DNA from: Palsa-360 sp963719875
GTDB taxonomy: Bacteria; Acidobacteriota; Terriglobia; Acidiferrales; UBA7541
DNA: 64,000 nt
Assembly: GCA_963719875.1 (NCBI GenBank)
Contig: CAVRDJ010000002.1
Location: 2,976,001 to 3,040,000 of the forward strand
Direction of reading: 5' to 3'
The translations under genes and the position numbers were made by a program. Below, one piece after another: positions 8,303 to 16,034 of this stretch. Each line of letters begins with the position of its first letter. Position 1 is the stretch's first letter. The notes beneath the pieces were generated by a model, which saw only the letters and a list, made by a program, of their open reading frames with translations, was not told the DNA's origin and did not search any database.

Positions 8303-8604
8303 GCGTGCCAGACATCAGCGTGGAAGACTGGCGCCGTAAAATTGACGAAATCGACCGGCGGCTTGTCGAACTGCTGAACGAGCGCTCGCGCTGCGTTGTC
8401 GAAATCGGGCGGATCAAGCAAGCGTCGGGCGAAGCGCTCTACCAGCCGGACAGGGAGAAGCAAGTGCTCGACGCCGTAGCGCAAGCGAATCCGGGGCCGC
8501 TTCCGGACGCCGCGATTCGCCGACTGTTCGAACGCATCCTGGATGAAGCGCGATCGGTCGAACGCGCCGTGATGCACGGCGGCGACGGGAAAAAGGAAGG
8601 CTAG
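8299..8604 (+). CDS. aroQ: Chorismate mutase, AroQ type, monofunctional
   Basis: Rearranges chorismate to prephenate, the entry to tyrosine and phenylalanine. It has 101 residues, the size of a free AroQ domain, with no fused dehydratase or dehydrogenase. WRRKIDEIDRRLVELLNER, EIGRIKQ and YQPDREKQVL place the helical active-site residues (Arg, Lys, Asp and Glu). The start overlaps the trpA stop by 4 bases. Sitting between trpA and the DAHP synthase, it joins the tryptophan and tyrosine branches in one unit. The symbol refers to the fold class. Confidence 0.93.
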   Translation: MSVPDISVEDWRRKIDEIDRRLVELLNERSRCVVEIGRIKQASGEALYQPDREKQVLDAVAQANPGPLPDAAIRRLFERILDEARSVERAVMHGGDGKKEG

Positions 8605-8658
8605 TCTCTCGCGCCCAGCGCTTCAGGGATTAAAACCCTTAGAGCGGAGGCAGCCTTG

Positions 8659-8753
8659 ATGTCATGCCTGAAGGCATGACCCACAAAACGCATCGGATTT
8701 TCGGCTGGGAGTGATTAAGCAAGATTTGTGGGTCGCGGCTTCAGCCGCGACAT
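8659..8753. repeat. Inverted repeat with compensatory hairpins, ATGTC...GACCCACAAA
   Basis: The left arm (8659-8687) reads ATGTC, a hairpin ATGCC-TGAA-GGCAT, then GACCCACAAA. The right arm (8725-8753, other strand) reads ATGTC, a hairpin GCGGC-TGAA-GCCGC, then GACCCACAAA. The flanks and loop are identical while all of the stem but its closing bases differs and still pairs. It lies in the 393-base aroQ-aroF gap (8605-8997), which otherwise holds only the miniature element. Confidence 0.85.
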
Positions 8754-8781
8754 TCGAGGGCTAGAAAAACATGGGCTTTAA

Positions 8782-8910
8782 AGTCTGTGTGAGAACTCAA
8801 AATTGGCACGTCTTTGTAGCGCCCGCCTTCAGGCGGGCACTTTGGAATCAAGCAGATGCCCGCCTGAAGGCGGGCGCTACATGAACCATAACCGAGTTCT
8901 CACACAGACT
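8782..8910. mobile_element. 129-bp miniature element with 17-bp terminal inverted repeats (copy A)
   Basis: Terminal repeats AGTCTGTGTGAGAACTC (8782-8798) and its perfect complement (8894-8910) enclose a GTAGC-type paired hairpin (8817-8880). A second copy in opposite orientation lies at 40946-41074; on comparison by eye I count 4 differences in 129 bases. CTTTA lies on both sides in direct orientation (8776-8780 and 8911-8915), a possible target duplication. No transposase is inside, so it would need one in trans. Confidence 0.75.
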
Positions 8911-8997
8911 CTTTAGCCCCTGAAGTCCTATATCGCGAGTTTCGCTGTCAGTCTATGAAGTGATTTCAAGCATTTATTGACCTGAATAGGAGTTGAA

Positions 8998-10017
8998 ATG
9001 GTTGTGGTGATGCAAGAAGGCGCGAAAGAGGAGCAGATCCAGCACGTGATTGACCGCCTGGTGTCGATGGGCTTCGACATTCATCGCTCGACGGGCGCGT
9101 CGCAAACGGTTCTGGGCGCCGTGGGCGTTCCGCCGGACTTCGATCCGCGGGACATCGAAGTCATCGATGGCGTGCGCGAAGTCGTGCGCATCACGCAGCC
9201 TTACAAACTGGCCAGCCGGGCGTTTCGCCCTCAGGGAACTGTCGTGGAACTGCCGCGCGGCGTGCGAATTGGCGGCACGGAAGTTGTAGTTGCCGCGGGG
9301 CCATGCTCGGTCGAGACGCCCCAACAAATCGGCGTGATTGCCGATCGCGTCGCGAAGGCCGGAGCGAAAATTCTCCGCGGCGGGGCGTACAAACCGCGCA
9401 GCTCGCCGTACAGTTTTCAGGGGCATGGAGAGAAAGCCCTCGCCATGTTGCGAGACGCTGCGGAAAAGAGCGGCTTGCTCGTTTGCAGCGAAGTGATGGA
9501 CGCGTCGCAGATCCAGTTGATGCTGCCCTACATTGATATTTTTCAGGTCGGCGCGCGCAACATGCAGAATTATTTCCTTCTCCGGGCGCTCGGAACGGTC
9601 AGCAAACCCGTTCTGCTGAAGCGCGGGATGTCCGCAACGATTGAAGAACTCCTGCTGAGCGCCGAATATATTATGGCCGGCGGCAACCACAACGTGATCC
9701 TGTGCGAGCGCGGCATTCGCACATTTGAAACCGCCACGCGCAACACGCTCGACATCGCTGCGATTCCCGTCATCAAGAAGCTTTCGCACCTCCCGATTCT
9801 GGCGGACCCGTCGCACGGCACGGGAATTCGCGATAAAGTTCCTCCCATGGCGCGCGCCTCCGTCGCGGCCGGCGCCGACGGGCTGCTGCTCGAAGTGCAC
9901 AACGATCCGGAGCATGCGCTTTCCGACGGCGCGCAATCGCTGTTCTTCGAGCAATTTGAAAAACTCATGGCTGAGCTGCGCATCATCGCTCCCGCCGTCG
10001 GCCGGAATATCGCTTAA
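8998..10017 (+). CDS. aroF: 3-deoxy-7-phosphoheptulonate (DAHP) synthase, type I-beta with regulatory domain
   Basis: First enzyme of the shikimate pathway, condensing erythrose-4-P and phosphoenolpyruvate. It has 339 residues. Residues 1 to about 70 form a ferredoxin-like domain (MVVVMQEGAKEEQIQHVIDR) as in Thermotoga-type enzymes, where it mediates tyrosine feedback. The TIM barrel follows: VVAAGPCSVE, KILRGGAYKPRSSPYSFQG, the LLKRGM loop, ILCERGIRTFE and ADPSHGTG. AGGAG seven bases upstream of the ATG fits a ribosome site. The tyrA start follows 3 bases after the stop, so the pair is co-transcribed. Feedback by Tyr or Phe is inferred from the N-terminal domain only. Confidence 0.96.
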   Translation: MVVVMQEGAKEEQIQHVIDRLVSMGFDIHRSTGASQTVLGAVGVPPDFDPRDIEVIDGVREVVRITQPYKLASRAFRPQGTVVELPRGVRIGGTEVVVAAGPCSVETPQQIGVIADRVAKAGAKILRGGAYKPRSSPYSFQGHGEKALAMLRDAAEKSGLLVCSEVMDASQIQLMLPYIDIFQVGARNMQNYFLLRALGTVSKPVLLKRGMSATIEELLLSAEYIMAGGNHNVILCERGIRTFETATRNTLDIAAIPVIKKLSHLPILADPSHGTGIRDKVPPMARASVAAGADGLLLEVHNDPEHALSDGAQSLFFEQFEKLMAELRIIAPAVGRNIA

Positions 10018-10020
10018 GCC

Positions 10021-10902
10021 ATGGCCGCCTCCTTCCGCCGCGTGGCAATTCTTGGCACCGGATTGATCGGCGGCTCGTTCGCCCTCGCGCTTCGCAAATA
10101 TTTTCCGGATTCCGTGGTCGTCGGCTGGGACAAGCCAGATGTGCTACTGGAAGCGTTCGGACGAGGGGCGATCCACGAAGGGAATCCCAATTTTTCCCGC
10201 GCCTTCGCGGAAGCAGATTTAATTTATGTGGCGCTCCCGGTGGGACATACCATCGAGTTGCTGCCGGAAATCGCGCGGCTCGCTTCGCCGAATGCGCTGG
10301 TTACAGATGCGTCCAGCACGAAGCGATCGGTCTGTGCGGTGGCGGCGGAATCGTTCCACGAAGGCGGCGCGCATTTTCTGGGCGGCCACCCGATGGCGGG
10401 AAAGGAAATCTCCGGGATCGCCGCCGCCGACGCGAATTTGTTTCGCGACTCGAAATATGCTTTGATTCGCGCCTCCGCGAAAGAAAAAGCGTTCAAGGAG
10501 CGCGAACTGCGTGTTGCGGGATTTGTCGCGGTCATCGAGAAACTGGGCGCGGAGCCAGTCTGGCTGGAGCCGGAAGCGCATGACCGCGCCGCAGCGGTGG
10601 TCTCGCACTTGCCGCAGCTTCTCTCCGTTGCGCTTGCGGGATTGGTCCGCAGCCAGACCGATGAAACCGGGTTGCCTGTTACTCTGGCGGGCCGAGGGCT
10701 CCGCGACGCGCTGCGCCTGGCGGGCAGTCCATATTCGGTCTGGCGTGATATTATTCTCACGAACAGCGACAATCTGGAGCGCGTGCTGGACCAGATGGTC
10801 CAGGCCTTGGAGCAGGTTCGGAGTGATTTGCGGACGCGCGCGCTCGAGGAAGAATTCTCCGCCGCGGGAGAACTGTACAAGATTCTGCGGGATTTGCAGT
10901 AA
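10021..10902 (+). CDS. tyrA: Prephenate dehydrogenase
   Basis: NAD(P)-dependent oxidative decarboxylation of prephenate to 4-hydroxyphenylpyruvate, the committed tyrosine step. The 293-residue protein opens with a Rossmann motif, VAILGTGLIGGSFALALRK. TDASSTKRSV and GGHPMAGKEISG are TyrA signatures; the histidine in GGHPMAG is catalytic. The C-terminal helical dimer domain runs from about 170 to 290 (HDRAAAVVSHLPQLLSVAL). There is no ACT or chorismate mutase domain, so it depends on the free AroQ encoded upstream. It is the last gene of the aromatic operon. Confidence 0.95.
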   Translation: MAASFRRVAILGTGLIGGSFALALRKYFPDSVVVGWDKPDVLLEAFGRGAIHEGNPNFSRAFAEADLIYVALPVGHTIELLPEIARLASPNALVTDASSTKRSVCAVAAESFHEGGAHFLGGHPMAGKEISGIAAADANLFRDSKYALIRASAKEKAFKERELRVAGFVAVIEKLGAEPVWLEPEAHDRAAAVVSHLPQLLSVALAGLVRSQTDETGLPVTLAGRGLRDALRLAGSPYSVWRDIILTNSDNLERVLDQMVQALEQVRSDLRTRALEEEFSAAGELYKILRDLQ

Positions 10903-10970
10903 ACTGGTTTAACGAAATTATGCACATGTCTCGTCCATTTAACGTTCTTGTACCTGCTGAGGGTTTTGTT

Positions 10971-11045
10971 GTAGCCCGCGTCTTCAGACGCGGGGCTTTT
11001 CCGCGCCATTGGCGGAAACCCCTCGCCTCTGAAGAGGCGAGCTAC
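10971..11045. repeat. Paired-hairpin repeat, CCGCGTCTTCAGACGCGG subtype
   Basis: The left arm is GTAGCCCGCGTCTTCAGACG with the inner hairpin CCGCGTCT-TC-AGACGCGG. The right arm (other strand) is GTAGCTCGCCTCTTCAGAGG. The two stems differ at several paired positions yet both still pair and keep CTTCAG. It lies between tyrA and the CoA transferase gene. Confidence 0.88.
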
Positions 11046-11067
11046 AATGCACAAGGAGCCTGATTCG

Positions 11068-11766
11068 ATGGATAAACGCGTAGCCAACGCCGATGTGGCG
11101 ATCGAAAAACTCTTTGACGGCGCTGTCATCCTCGCGGGTGGATTCGGGACCTGCGGCATCCCGGAAAACCTCATTGCCGCCGTACGCCGCAAGGGCACGA
11201 AAAATCTAACTGTGGCCTCGAATAACGCGGGTTCGGTGGACGCCGGACTCGGCCTCTTGCTGCAAACGCACCAGATCAAAAAAATGATCGCCAGCTACGT
11301 CGGCGAAAACAAACTTTTCGAGCAGCAGGTGCTGAGCGGAGAGGTGGAGGTCGAGCTCAATCCCCAGGGCACCCTCGCCGAACGCATGCGCGCGGCCGGC
11401 GCGGGAATTCCGGCCTTCTACACGCCGACCGGAGTCGGCACGATGATCGCGGAAGGAAAAGAAGTCCGCGATTTTAACGGGCGCAAGTTCATACTCGAGC
11501 GCGGCCTGCGCGGCGATTTCGCTTTCATCAAGGCGTGGAAAGGAGACCGCTGGGGAAACCTGATCTATCGCAAGACGGCGCGAAATTTCAATCCGGTGAT
11601 GGCGACGGCTGCGGATTACGTGATCGCCGAGGTCGAAGAGCTTGTCGAGCTGGGAACGCTGCCTCCGGAGTCGGTGCACACGCCGGGAATTTTCGTGAAC
11701 GCAATTTTTCAGGGCGTCCATTACGAAAAGAAGATCGAAAAAAGAACATTGAGGAAACGCCTATGA
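11068..11766 (+). CDS. 3-oxoacid CoA transferase, subunit A
   Basis: Alpha subunit of a family I two-subunit CoA transferase (succinyl-CoA:acetoacetate type), which moves CoA between succinyl-CoA and 3-oxoacids. It has 232 residues. AVILAGGFGTCGIPENLI is the CoA-binding start, and ASNNAGSVDAGLGLL and TPTGVGT follow. The start at 11068 has AAGGAG nine bases upstream; an in-frame ATG at 11047 lies right after the repeat and lacks a site. The stop overlaps the start of subunit B (ATGA). Substrate preference cannot be told from sequence; ketone-body or 3-oxoadipate use are both possible. Confidence 0.93.
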   Translation: MDKRVANADVAIEKLFDGAVILAGGFGTCGIPENLIAAVRRKGTKNLTVASNNAGSVDAGLGLLLQTHQIKKMIASYVGENKLFEQQVLSGEVEVELNPQGTLAERMRAAGAGIPAFYTPTGVGTMIAEGKEVRDFNGRKFILERGLRGDFAFIKAWKGDRWGNLIYRKTARNFNPVMATAADYVIAEVEELVELGTLPPESVHTPGIFVNAIFQGVHYEKKIEKRTLRKRL

Positions 11767-12467
11767 CGCAAGCGGTTTCGCATTCGCAAGGCAAGAACAG
11801 GTCACAGTCTGAGGACAGCAACCGGGAACGGATTGCACGCCGCATCGCGCAAGAGTTGCGCGACGGCTTCTATGTGAATCTCGGCATCGGCACGCCCACT
11901 CTGGTCGCCAACTACATTCCTGCTGGCATCAACGTCGTGTTGCAATCGGAAAACGGCATGCTCGGCGTCGGGCCTTTTCCTTATGAAGGCGAGGAAGACG
12001 CCGATCTGATCAACGCCGGCAAGGAAACGGTCACGGAAATTCCCGGCACGAGTTACTTTTCCAGTTCCGATTCGTTTGGAATGATTCGCGGCGCCCACGT
12101 GAACATGACGGTCCTCGGCGCGCTGCAAGTCGATGAAAAGGGCAACCTCGCGAACTGGGCCATTCCCGGCAAAATGCTCAAAGGCATGGGCGGCGCGATG
12201 GACCTCGTGGCCAGCTCGCCGTACGTGATCATCGCGATGGAGCACACCACGAAGGATGGTCAGCCCAAGATTCTCAAGAAGTGCACGCTGCCTCTCACAG
12301 GCTTGGAGGTTGTGGACCTGATCGTGACCGAGTTGGCGGTCGTCGCGGTCACGCCGGAGGGGCTGCTCCTGCGCGAAGTCGCGCCGGGCGTGACGCCAGC
12401 GGACGTGCAGAAACTGACCGAGCCGAGATTGCTCGTGGCTAAAGATCTGAAGACAATTGTGATTTAG
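11763..12467 (+). CDS. 3-oxoacid CoA transferase, subunit B
   Basis: Beta subunit carrying the catalytic glutamate, in VVLQSENGMLGVGP. The protein has 234 residues. IARRIAQELRDGFYVNLGIGTPTL is the family start, and GGAMDLV and the MEHTTKDGQPKIL stretch are typical. The first 20 or so residues (MTQAVSHSQGKNRSQSEDSN) are a polar extension. GAGG upstream at suitable spacing and the ATGA overlap with subunit A fix the start. The frame is open upstream to 11535 but there it only shadows subunit A. A GTCATTCCGAGCG-type repeat follows the stop. Confidence 0.94.
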   Translation: MTQAVSHSQGKNRSQSEDSNRERIARRIAQELRDGFYVNLGIGTPTLVANYIPAGINVVLQSENGMLGVGPFPYEGEEDADLINAGKETVTEIPGTSYFSSSDSFGMIRGAHVNMTVLGALQVDEKGNLANWAIPGKMLKGMGGAMDLVASSPYVIIAMEHTTKDGQPKILKKCTLPLTGLEVVDLIVTELAVVAVTPEGLLLREVAPGVTPADVQKLTEPRLLVAKDLKTIVI

Positions 12468-12489
12468 AGATGACGAAAGAGACCCTTAC

Positions 12490-12576
12490 TTTTGTCATTC
12501 CGAGCGAAGCGAGGCATCTCTCCGTTCCTCAGTGCAAACCAAAGAGAGATTCCTCGCTTCGCTCGGAATGACAAAA
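12490..12576. repeat. TTGTCATTCCGAGCGAAGCG inverted repeat (copy 1)
   Basis: Inverted arms TTTTGTCATTCCGAGCGAAG and its complement end in TGACAAAA. Each arm holds an inner GAGCGAAGC-type hairpin (CGAGCGAAGCGAGG). A second copy is at 59692-59779. This motif is widespread in unrelated bacterial genomes. It begins 22 bases after the scoB-like stop. Confidence 0.85.
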
Positions 12577-12652
12577 TTGAAGGTGGGAGTTGTCCCCAAT
12601 CCCGAGGTGGGCACAACGGGCTCCTAAATTCGAGAGAAGAGCGAGCGCATTC

Positions 12653-12961
12653 TTGGAACCGAACTCCATCGTCATTGTGAGCCTGCACACGCCCAAGGAA
12701 AAGTTGTGGGGCTCTCTTGTTTCCATGAATGCATCCGGAGTCACGCTGCGCGGCATCGATTTGAATTCGTTTGACGATTTCATCCGCCAGGTGCTGGACC
12801 CGGAGGGGGAGCGCATCGGGCTTCCCACGCTGTTTTTCCCCATGCAACGCATCGAGCGAATCGCGCTCGACGAGCCGCACGGATCGATTCCTTCGCTTTC
12901 TGGACGGTTCGAGCAGCGCGTGGGCCGTTCGATTCGGGACTATCTCGCGCTATTCGCGTAA
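12653..12961 (+). CDS. Conserved hypothetical protein, about 102 residues
   Basis: Unrecognised small protein beginning LEPNSIVIVSLHTPKEKLWGSLVSMNASGVTLRGIDLNSFDDFIRQ. The N-terminal half looks like a small beta barrel; the middle (TLFFPMQRIERIALDE) and C-terminal stretch are mixed. There is no signal peptide or membrane segment, so it is probably cytoplasmic. The start is uncertain: TTG at 12653 begins what I recall as the conserved NSI-V-V-L segment, TTG at 12590 falls in the repeat flank, and GTG at 12677 is also possible. It ends 19 bases before the phospholipid synthase gene, so the two are probably co-transcribed. Confidence 0.65.
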   Translation: MEPNSIVIVSLHTPKEKLWGSLVSMNASGVTLRGIDLNSFDDFIRQVLDPEGERIGLPTLFFPMQRIERIALDEPHGSIPSLSGRFEQRVGRSIRDYLALFA

Positions 12962-12980
12962 GCTCAAGCGAAATCCAAAA

Positions 12981-13538
12981 ATGACCTCTACCGTCTTTAC
13001 TGTCCCGAACCAACTCACGTTTTTGCGGCTTGGATTTTTGCCGTTTTTCATTATTTCCATTCATTACCGCCGGTACGATGTGGCGCTCGTGATCTTAATC
13101 ATCGCCGGGCTGACGGATGGGCTGGACGGCCTTCTCGCGCGCTCGCTGAACCAGAAGACCGCGTTGGGAGCCTATCTCGACCCTATTGCGGACAAGCTGC
13201 TGCTGTCCTCTTCCTTCGTTGTATTGGCGCTGAACCGGAAGATCAGCTGGTGGCTTGCCACGCTCGTGCTGAGCCGTGACATCATCCTCATGACGGCGGC
13301 TGCGGTGATTCTGGTGGTGGTCGGCTACCGGCCGTTCCCGCCCAGCATTTACGGCAAGGCCACGACGGCGCTGCAAATCCTGCTCGTGTTTGCCGTAGTG
13401 CTGCTGGCGGTTACGGACTGGGCCTGGCTGCAATTCGTCAGAAATATCATCGGCTATCTGGTCGCCGGCTTCACGGTCTTCTCCGGCTTTCAATATTGCT
13501 TCACGGTTGCCCGCCGCGTCAACGAACAGCAGACGTGA
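12981..13538 (+). CDS. CDP-alcohol phosphatidyltransferase (PgsA-like)
   Basis: Membrane enzyme transferring a phosphatidyl group from CDP-diacylglycerol to an alcohol, most likely glycerol-3-phosphate. It has 185 residues, the usual length. The signature D-x2-DG-x2-AR-x8-G-x3-D-x3-D is complete: DGLDGLLARS followed by GAYLDPIADK. About five hydrophobic segments follow (residues 20-35, 70-90, 95-115, 130-150 and 155-175). The start at 12981 is the ATG beginning MTSTVFTVPNQLTFLR, the typical N-terminus; the longer frame is a shadow. PgsA is the likeliest function; a cardiolipin or other head-group synthase cannot be ruled out. Confidence 0.88.
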   Translation: MTSTVFTVPNQLTFLRLGFLPFFIISIHYRRYDVALVILIIAGLTDGLDGLLARSLNQKTALGAYLDPIADKLLLSSSFVVLALNRKISWWLATLVLSRDIILMTAAAVILVVVGYRPFPPSIYGKATTALQILLVFAVVLLAVTDWAWLQFVRNIIGYLVAGFTVFSGFQYCFTVARRVNEQQT

Positions 13539-13542
13539 TCTT

Positions 13543-13606
13543 GTAGCGCCCGCCTTCAGGCGGGCACTCTGGATTCAAGCACGTGCTCGCCTGAAGGCGA
13601 GCGCTA
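13543..13606. repeat. Paired-hairpin repeat, GCCCGCCTTCAGGCGGGC subtype
   Basis: Left arm GCCCGCCTTCAGGCGGGC; right arm (other strand) GCTCGCCTTCAGGCGAGC, again a compensated pair change. It starts 4 bases after the phospholipid synthase stop, in the convergent junction with the rhomboid gene. Confidence 0.9.
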
Positions 13607-13664
13607 CATGGCCCGCCGCAATATTGGCACACGGGATCTGAAGCGTGTCTTGTTGAAGGATGGC

Positions 13665-14582
13665 TTACGCACTCTGCAAATAATTCACAACCATGAAGCC
13701 GAAGCTGACGGCGATGGCGATCCCCGCAGCCCATCCGAGAAAATCAGCGAGCCGCCGCTCGCTCACGTCCGCGGGAGTCCGGTCGGGCATCAACCGCCCA
13801 AGTGCATAGCCTGTCGCCAGCCCGCCGAAGTGGGCGTAGTTGTCGGTGCCGCTGGAAATAAAGCCGAGGACGGCGATATAGATCAGCCAGCGAATCAGCG
13901 CGCTTCGCAAGGCCTGCGCAGCCATGCTCTTCCTGCCCGTGGTCGCTGCGAGGAGCACCCCGATGAGGCCCAGCAAGGCACCCGACGCACCCACGCTGAA
14001 GTGACCCACCGTAGAGCTGAGCAGGTAACCACCCACGCCCGTGATAACATACAAGAACAAGTATCGCGCCGAGCCATACATTTCCTCGACCATTGGCCCG
14101 ATGTCCATCAGCACCCACATATTGAATCCAATATGGAGTAACCCTCCGTGAAGAAAGATTGCAGTTACCAATCGCCAGGGCTGGCTGATGTTGTAGGCCA
14201 GCGGAAGCGAAGCACCCAAACGATAGCTGATCTGAGTGGCAATTCCGCCGATGTTCATCAAACCGCCGCCCGCGCCTTCTCCGCCGGAGAATTTCATCGT
14301 GATCACGAATGACAGGGCGTACATCACGCAGCAGATTGCCAACATCGCATAAGTCACCGGCGAAGTCTGCGGCATCCAGCGGCCAAGAGTCCGGCTGGCG
14401 GCGGCCATGGAAAACGTCATGCTCGCGCCGCACTGATGGCACTTGGTGGCCGTTGCGCCGACCAGCGTCCCGCAGGCCGGACAGAGACGCGGGCGCTGGG
14501 CCTTCGGCTCGGAGTGAAACATCTCCGCAAGTTGGCTGCGCCAGCGGTCCAATTTGTAGCGCCATCGAACGGGAAGTGGCAC
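13665..14582 (-). CDS. Rhomboid-family intramembrane serine protease with N-terminal zinc ribbon
   Basis: Inner-membrane protease cutting substrates within their membrane helices. With the GTG at 14582 it has 305 residues. A zinc ribbon (CPACG...CHQCG, about residues 35-52) precedes six hydrophobic segments. The rhomboid signatures are AIFLHGGLLHIGFNMWVL, the catalytic serine in VGASGALLG and the catalytic histidine in DNYAHFGGLATGY. The GTG has AAGGAG five bases upstream. The longer frame to 14804 translates through a palindromic repeat and is rejected. The zinc ribbon suggests protein or nucleic-acid contact on the cytoplasmic side; its role is unknown. Confidence 0.9.
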   Translation of the reverse strand: MPLPVRWRYKLDRWRSQLAEMFHSEPKAQRPRLCPACGTLVGATATKCHQCGASMTFSMAAASRTLGRWMPQTSPVTYAMLAICCVMYALSFVITMKFSGGEGAGGGLMNIGGIATQISYRLGASLPLAYNISQPWRLVTAIFLHGGLLHIGFNMWVLMDIGPMVEEMYGSARYLFLYVITGVGGYLLSSTVGHFSVGASGALLGLIGVLLAATTGRKSMAAQALRSALIRWLIYIAVLGFISSGTDNYAHFGGLATGYALGRLMPDRTPADVSERRLADFLGWAAGIAIAVSFGFMVVNYLQSA

Positions 14583-14656
14583 GTCATCTCCTTGCTCGAA
14601 AAATTTCGCATGCCTATAATAGCCGGAATCGTGCACGGACGCGAAATGCGGTTCAA

Positions 14657-14741
14657 GTAGGACAGCCACTCTTGGCTGTCCGCTTTTGCCAAGCCGAAAA
14701 TGCGCGGGACATCCAGGGACAGCCAAGAGTGGCTGTCCTAC
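14657..14741. repeat. Inverted repeat, GTAGGACAGCCACTCTTGGC family
   Basis: Arms GTAGGACAGCCACTCTTGGC... and ...GTGGCTGTCCTAC, each with an inner hairpin GGACAGCCA/TGGCTGTCC. It shares the GTAG/CTAC ends but lacks CTTCAG. It lies in the divergent gap between the rhomboid and RlpA genes, one of the few repeats that precede starts. Confidence 0.85.
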
Positions 14742-14822
14742 ATTCAGATGGACCCACAGCGCGAAATTCGTATTGTGCAGGCGGGAAAAGAAAAGGTTGC
14801 TCATTGCAAGTGCTAAAAAAAA

Positions 14823-15629
14823 GTGGTGCCCGGATTGAGTGAGCGCGTGTCCAAGTGGCTGGCATCATCCACGCGTTCTTGCTGGTTGATCGCTCCACTC
14901 TTCTGGTCACTGCTCCTGGCGGGATGCGCAGGCCGCCGGCCGATCGCCAATACTCCTCCTCCGCCTCCCGCGGGGCCGGAATCCGCTCCGGCGCCTCCCC
15001 TCCCCCCTTCCGTGCCAAGCGCTGCGCAACCCCCCACACGAACTTCGCCGTTCGTGCCGGGTATCTTCGTCGAAGAGGGAACTGCGTCGTGGTACGGAAT
15101 CCCATTTCACGGCCGTCGCGCGGCAAACGGCGAAATCTTCGACATGAACTCACTCGTGGCGGCGCATCGCACGCTGCCGTTCGGCAGCATCCTGCGCGTC
15201 ACGAATCTGAATAATGGCCGCGACGTGCAAGTCCGCGTCATTGATCGCGGCCCGTTCGTCGGCGACCGCATTCTCGATCTGGCCCGCGCTGCGGCCGTGG
15301 CGCTGGACATGATCGGCACCGGCACAGCTCCCGTCCGCATCGAATTGCTCTCAGGCCCGAGTCCGGTGGAGGGAGACTTCACCGTGCAAGTCGGCGCCTT
15401 CGCGGACCGAGCGAATGCCGAGCAACTCCGCGACCGCATGCTCGGGCGCTATCAGCCGATTTTTATTCAGGACTATGACACGCCGACGGGACATTTCTAC
15501 CGCGTGTGGGTCGGGCGGTTTCCGAATCCGGATGCCGCGCAGCAACTCGCTGTACAACTGAAAAATAGCGACGGGTTCCAGACATTTGTGATGCGGCTGG
15601 ACCAACCGAATGATCTTGGCGTCAAGTAG
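14823..15629 (+). CDS. RlpA-family lipoprotein with DPBB and SPOR domains
   Basis: Probable septal-ring lytic transglycosylase that binds denuded peptidoglycan at the division site. About 268 residues. A lipobox (LLLAGC-A) ends the signal around residue 35, followed by a Pro-rich linker (NTPPPPPAGPESAPAPPLPPS). The double-psi beta-barrel domain is GTASWYGIPFHGRRAANGE to DRGPFVGDRILDLA, with the catalytic-type Asp in VRVIDRGP. The C-terminal SPOR domain is FTVQVGAFADRANAEQL to FYRVWVGRF. The start is unclear: GTG at 14823 is chosen, with GTG at 14847 possible. Envelope location follows from the lipobox. Confidence 0.88.
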   Translation: MVPGLSERVSKWLASSTRSCWLIAPLFWSLLLAGCAGRRPIANTPPPPPAGPESAPAPPLPPSVPSAAQPPTRTSPFVPGIFVEEGTASWYGIPFHGRRAANGEIFDMNSLVAAHRTLPFGSILRVTNLNNGRDVQVRVIDRGPFVGDRILDLARAAAVALDMIGTGTAPVRIELLSGPSPVEGDFTVQVGAFADRANAEQLRDRMLGRYQPIFIQDYDTPTGHFYRVWVGRFPNPDAAQQLAVQLKNSDGFQTFVMRLDQPNDLGVK

Positions 15630-15692
15630 TCACGATGAAAAACTTTCAACTCCTAACTCTCAACTGTAGACTCTGAACTCGGGGTATGCCTC

Positions 15693-16034
15693 ATGGACGA
15701 CTGCCTGTTCTGCAAGATCGGAAAGAAAGAAATATCGACGAAACTCGTATACGAGGACGCGGATATTTTCGCCTTCGAGGATATTCAACCGCAGGCGCCG
15801 AGCCACATCCTCATCTGCCCGCGAAAGCATCTGGCATCGCTGACAGATGCCGCAGAAGAAGACACGTCGATGCTCGGCAAGCTGCAACTGGTTGCCGCCA
15901 AACTTGCCGTGGAACGCAAACTGACCGCCGGCTACCGCACGGTGTTGAACAATGGGCGCGGAGCAGGGCAATCAGTGTTTCACCTGCACCTACATTTGCT
16001 AGGTGGCCGCGATTTTCGATGGCCACCGGGTTAA
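15693..16034 (+). CDS. HIT (histidine triad) family nucleotide hydrolase
   Basis: Small cytoplasmic purine nucleoside phosphoramidase of the HINT branch, 113 residues. The triad motif is HLHLHLLGGRDFRW at the C-terminus. An N-terminal CxxC (CLFCKI) with SHILICPRKH matches the zinc-type HINT form. The catalytic His is the middle one of HLHLHLL. A second ATG at 15686 is in another frame and spurious. The stop (TAA, 16032-16034) directly abuts the next repeat. Natural substrates of such proteins are poorly defined. Confidence 0.93.
   Translation: MDDCLFCKIGKKEISTKLVYEDADIFAFEDIQPQAPSHILICPRKHLASLTDAAEEDTSMLGKLQLVAAKLAVERKLTAGYRTVLNNGRGAGQSVFHLHLHLLGGRDFRWPPG

Noticed and set aside
14583..14804. 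N-terminal extension of the rhomboid
   Set aside because: It would translate an intergenic repeat; AAGGAG before the GTG at 14582 marks the start.
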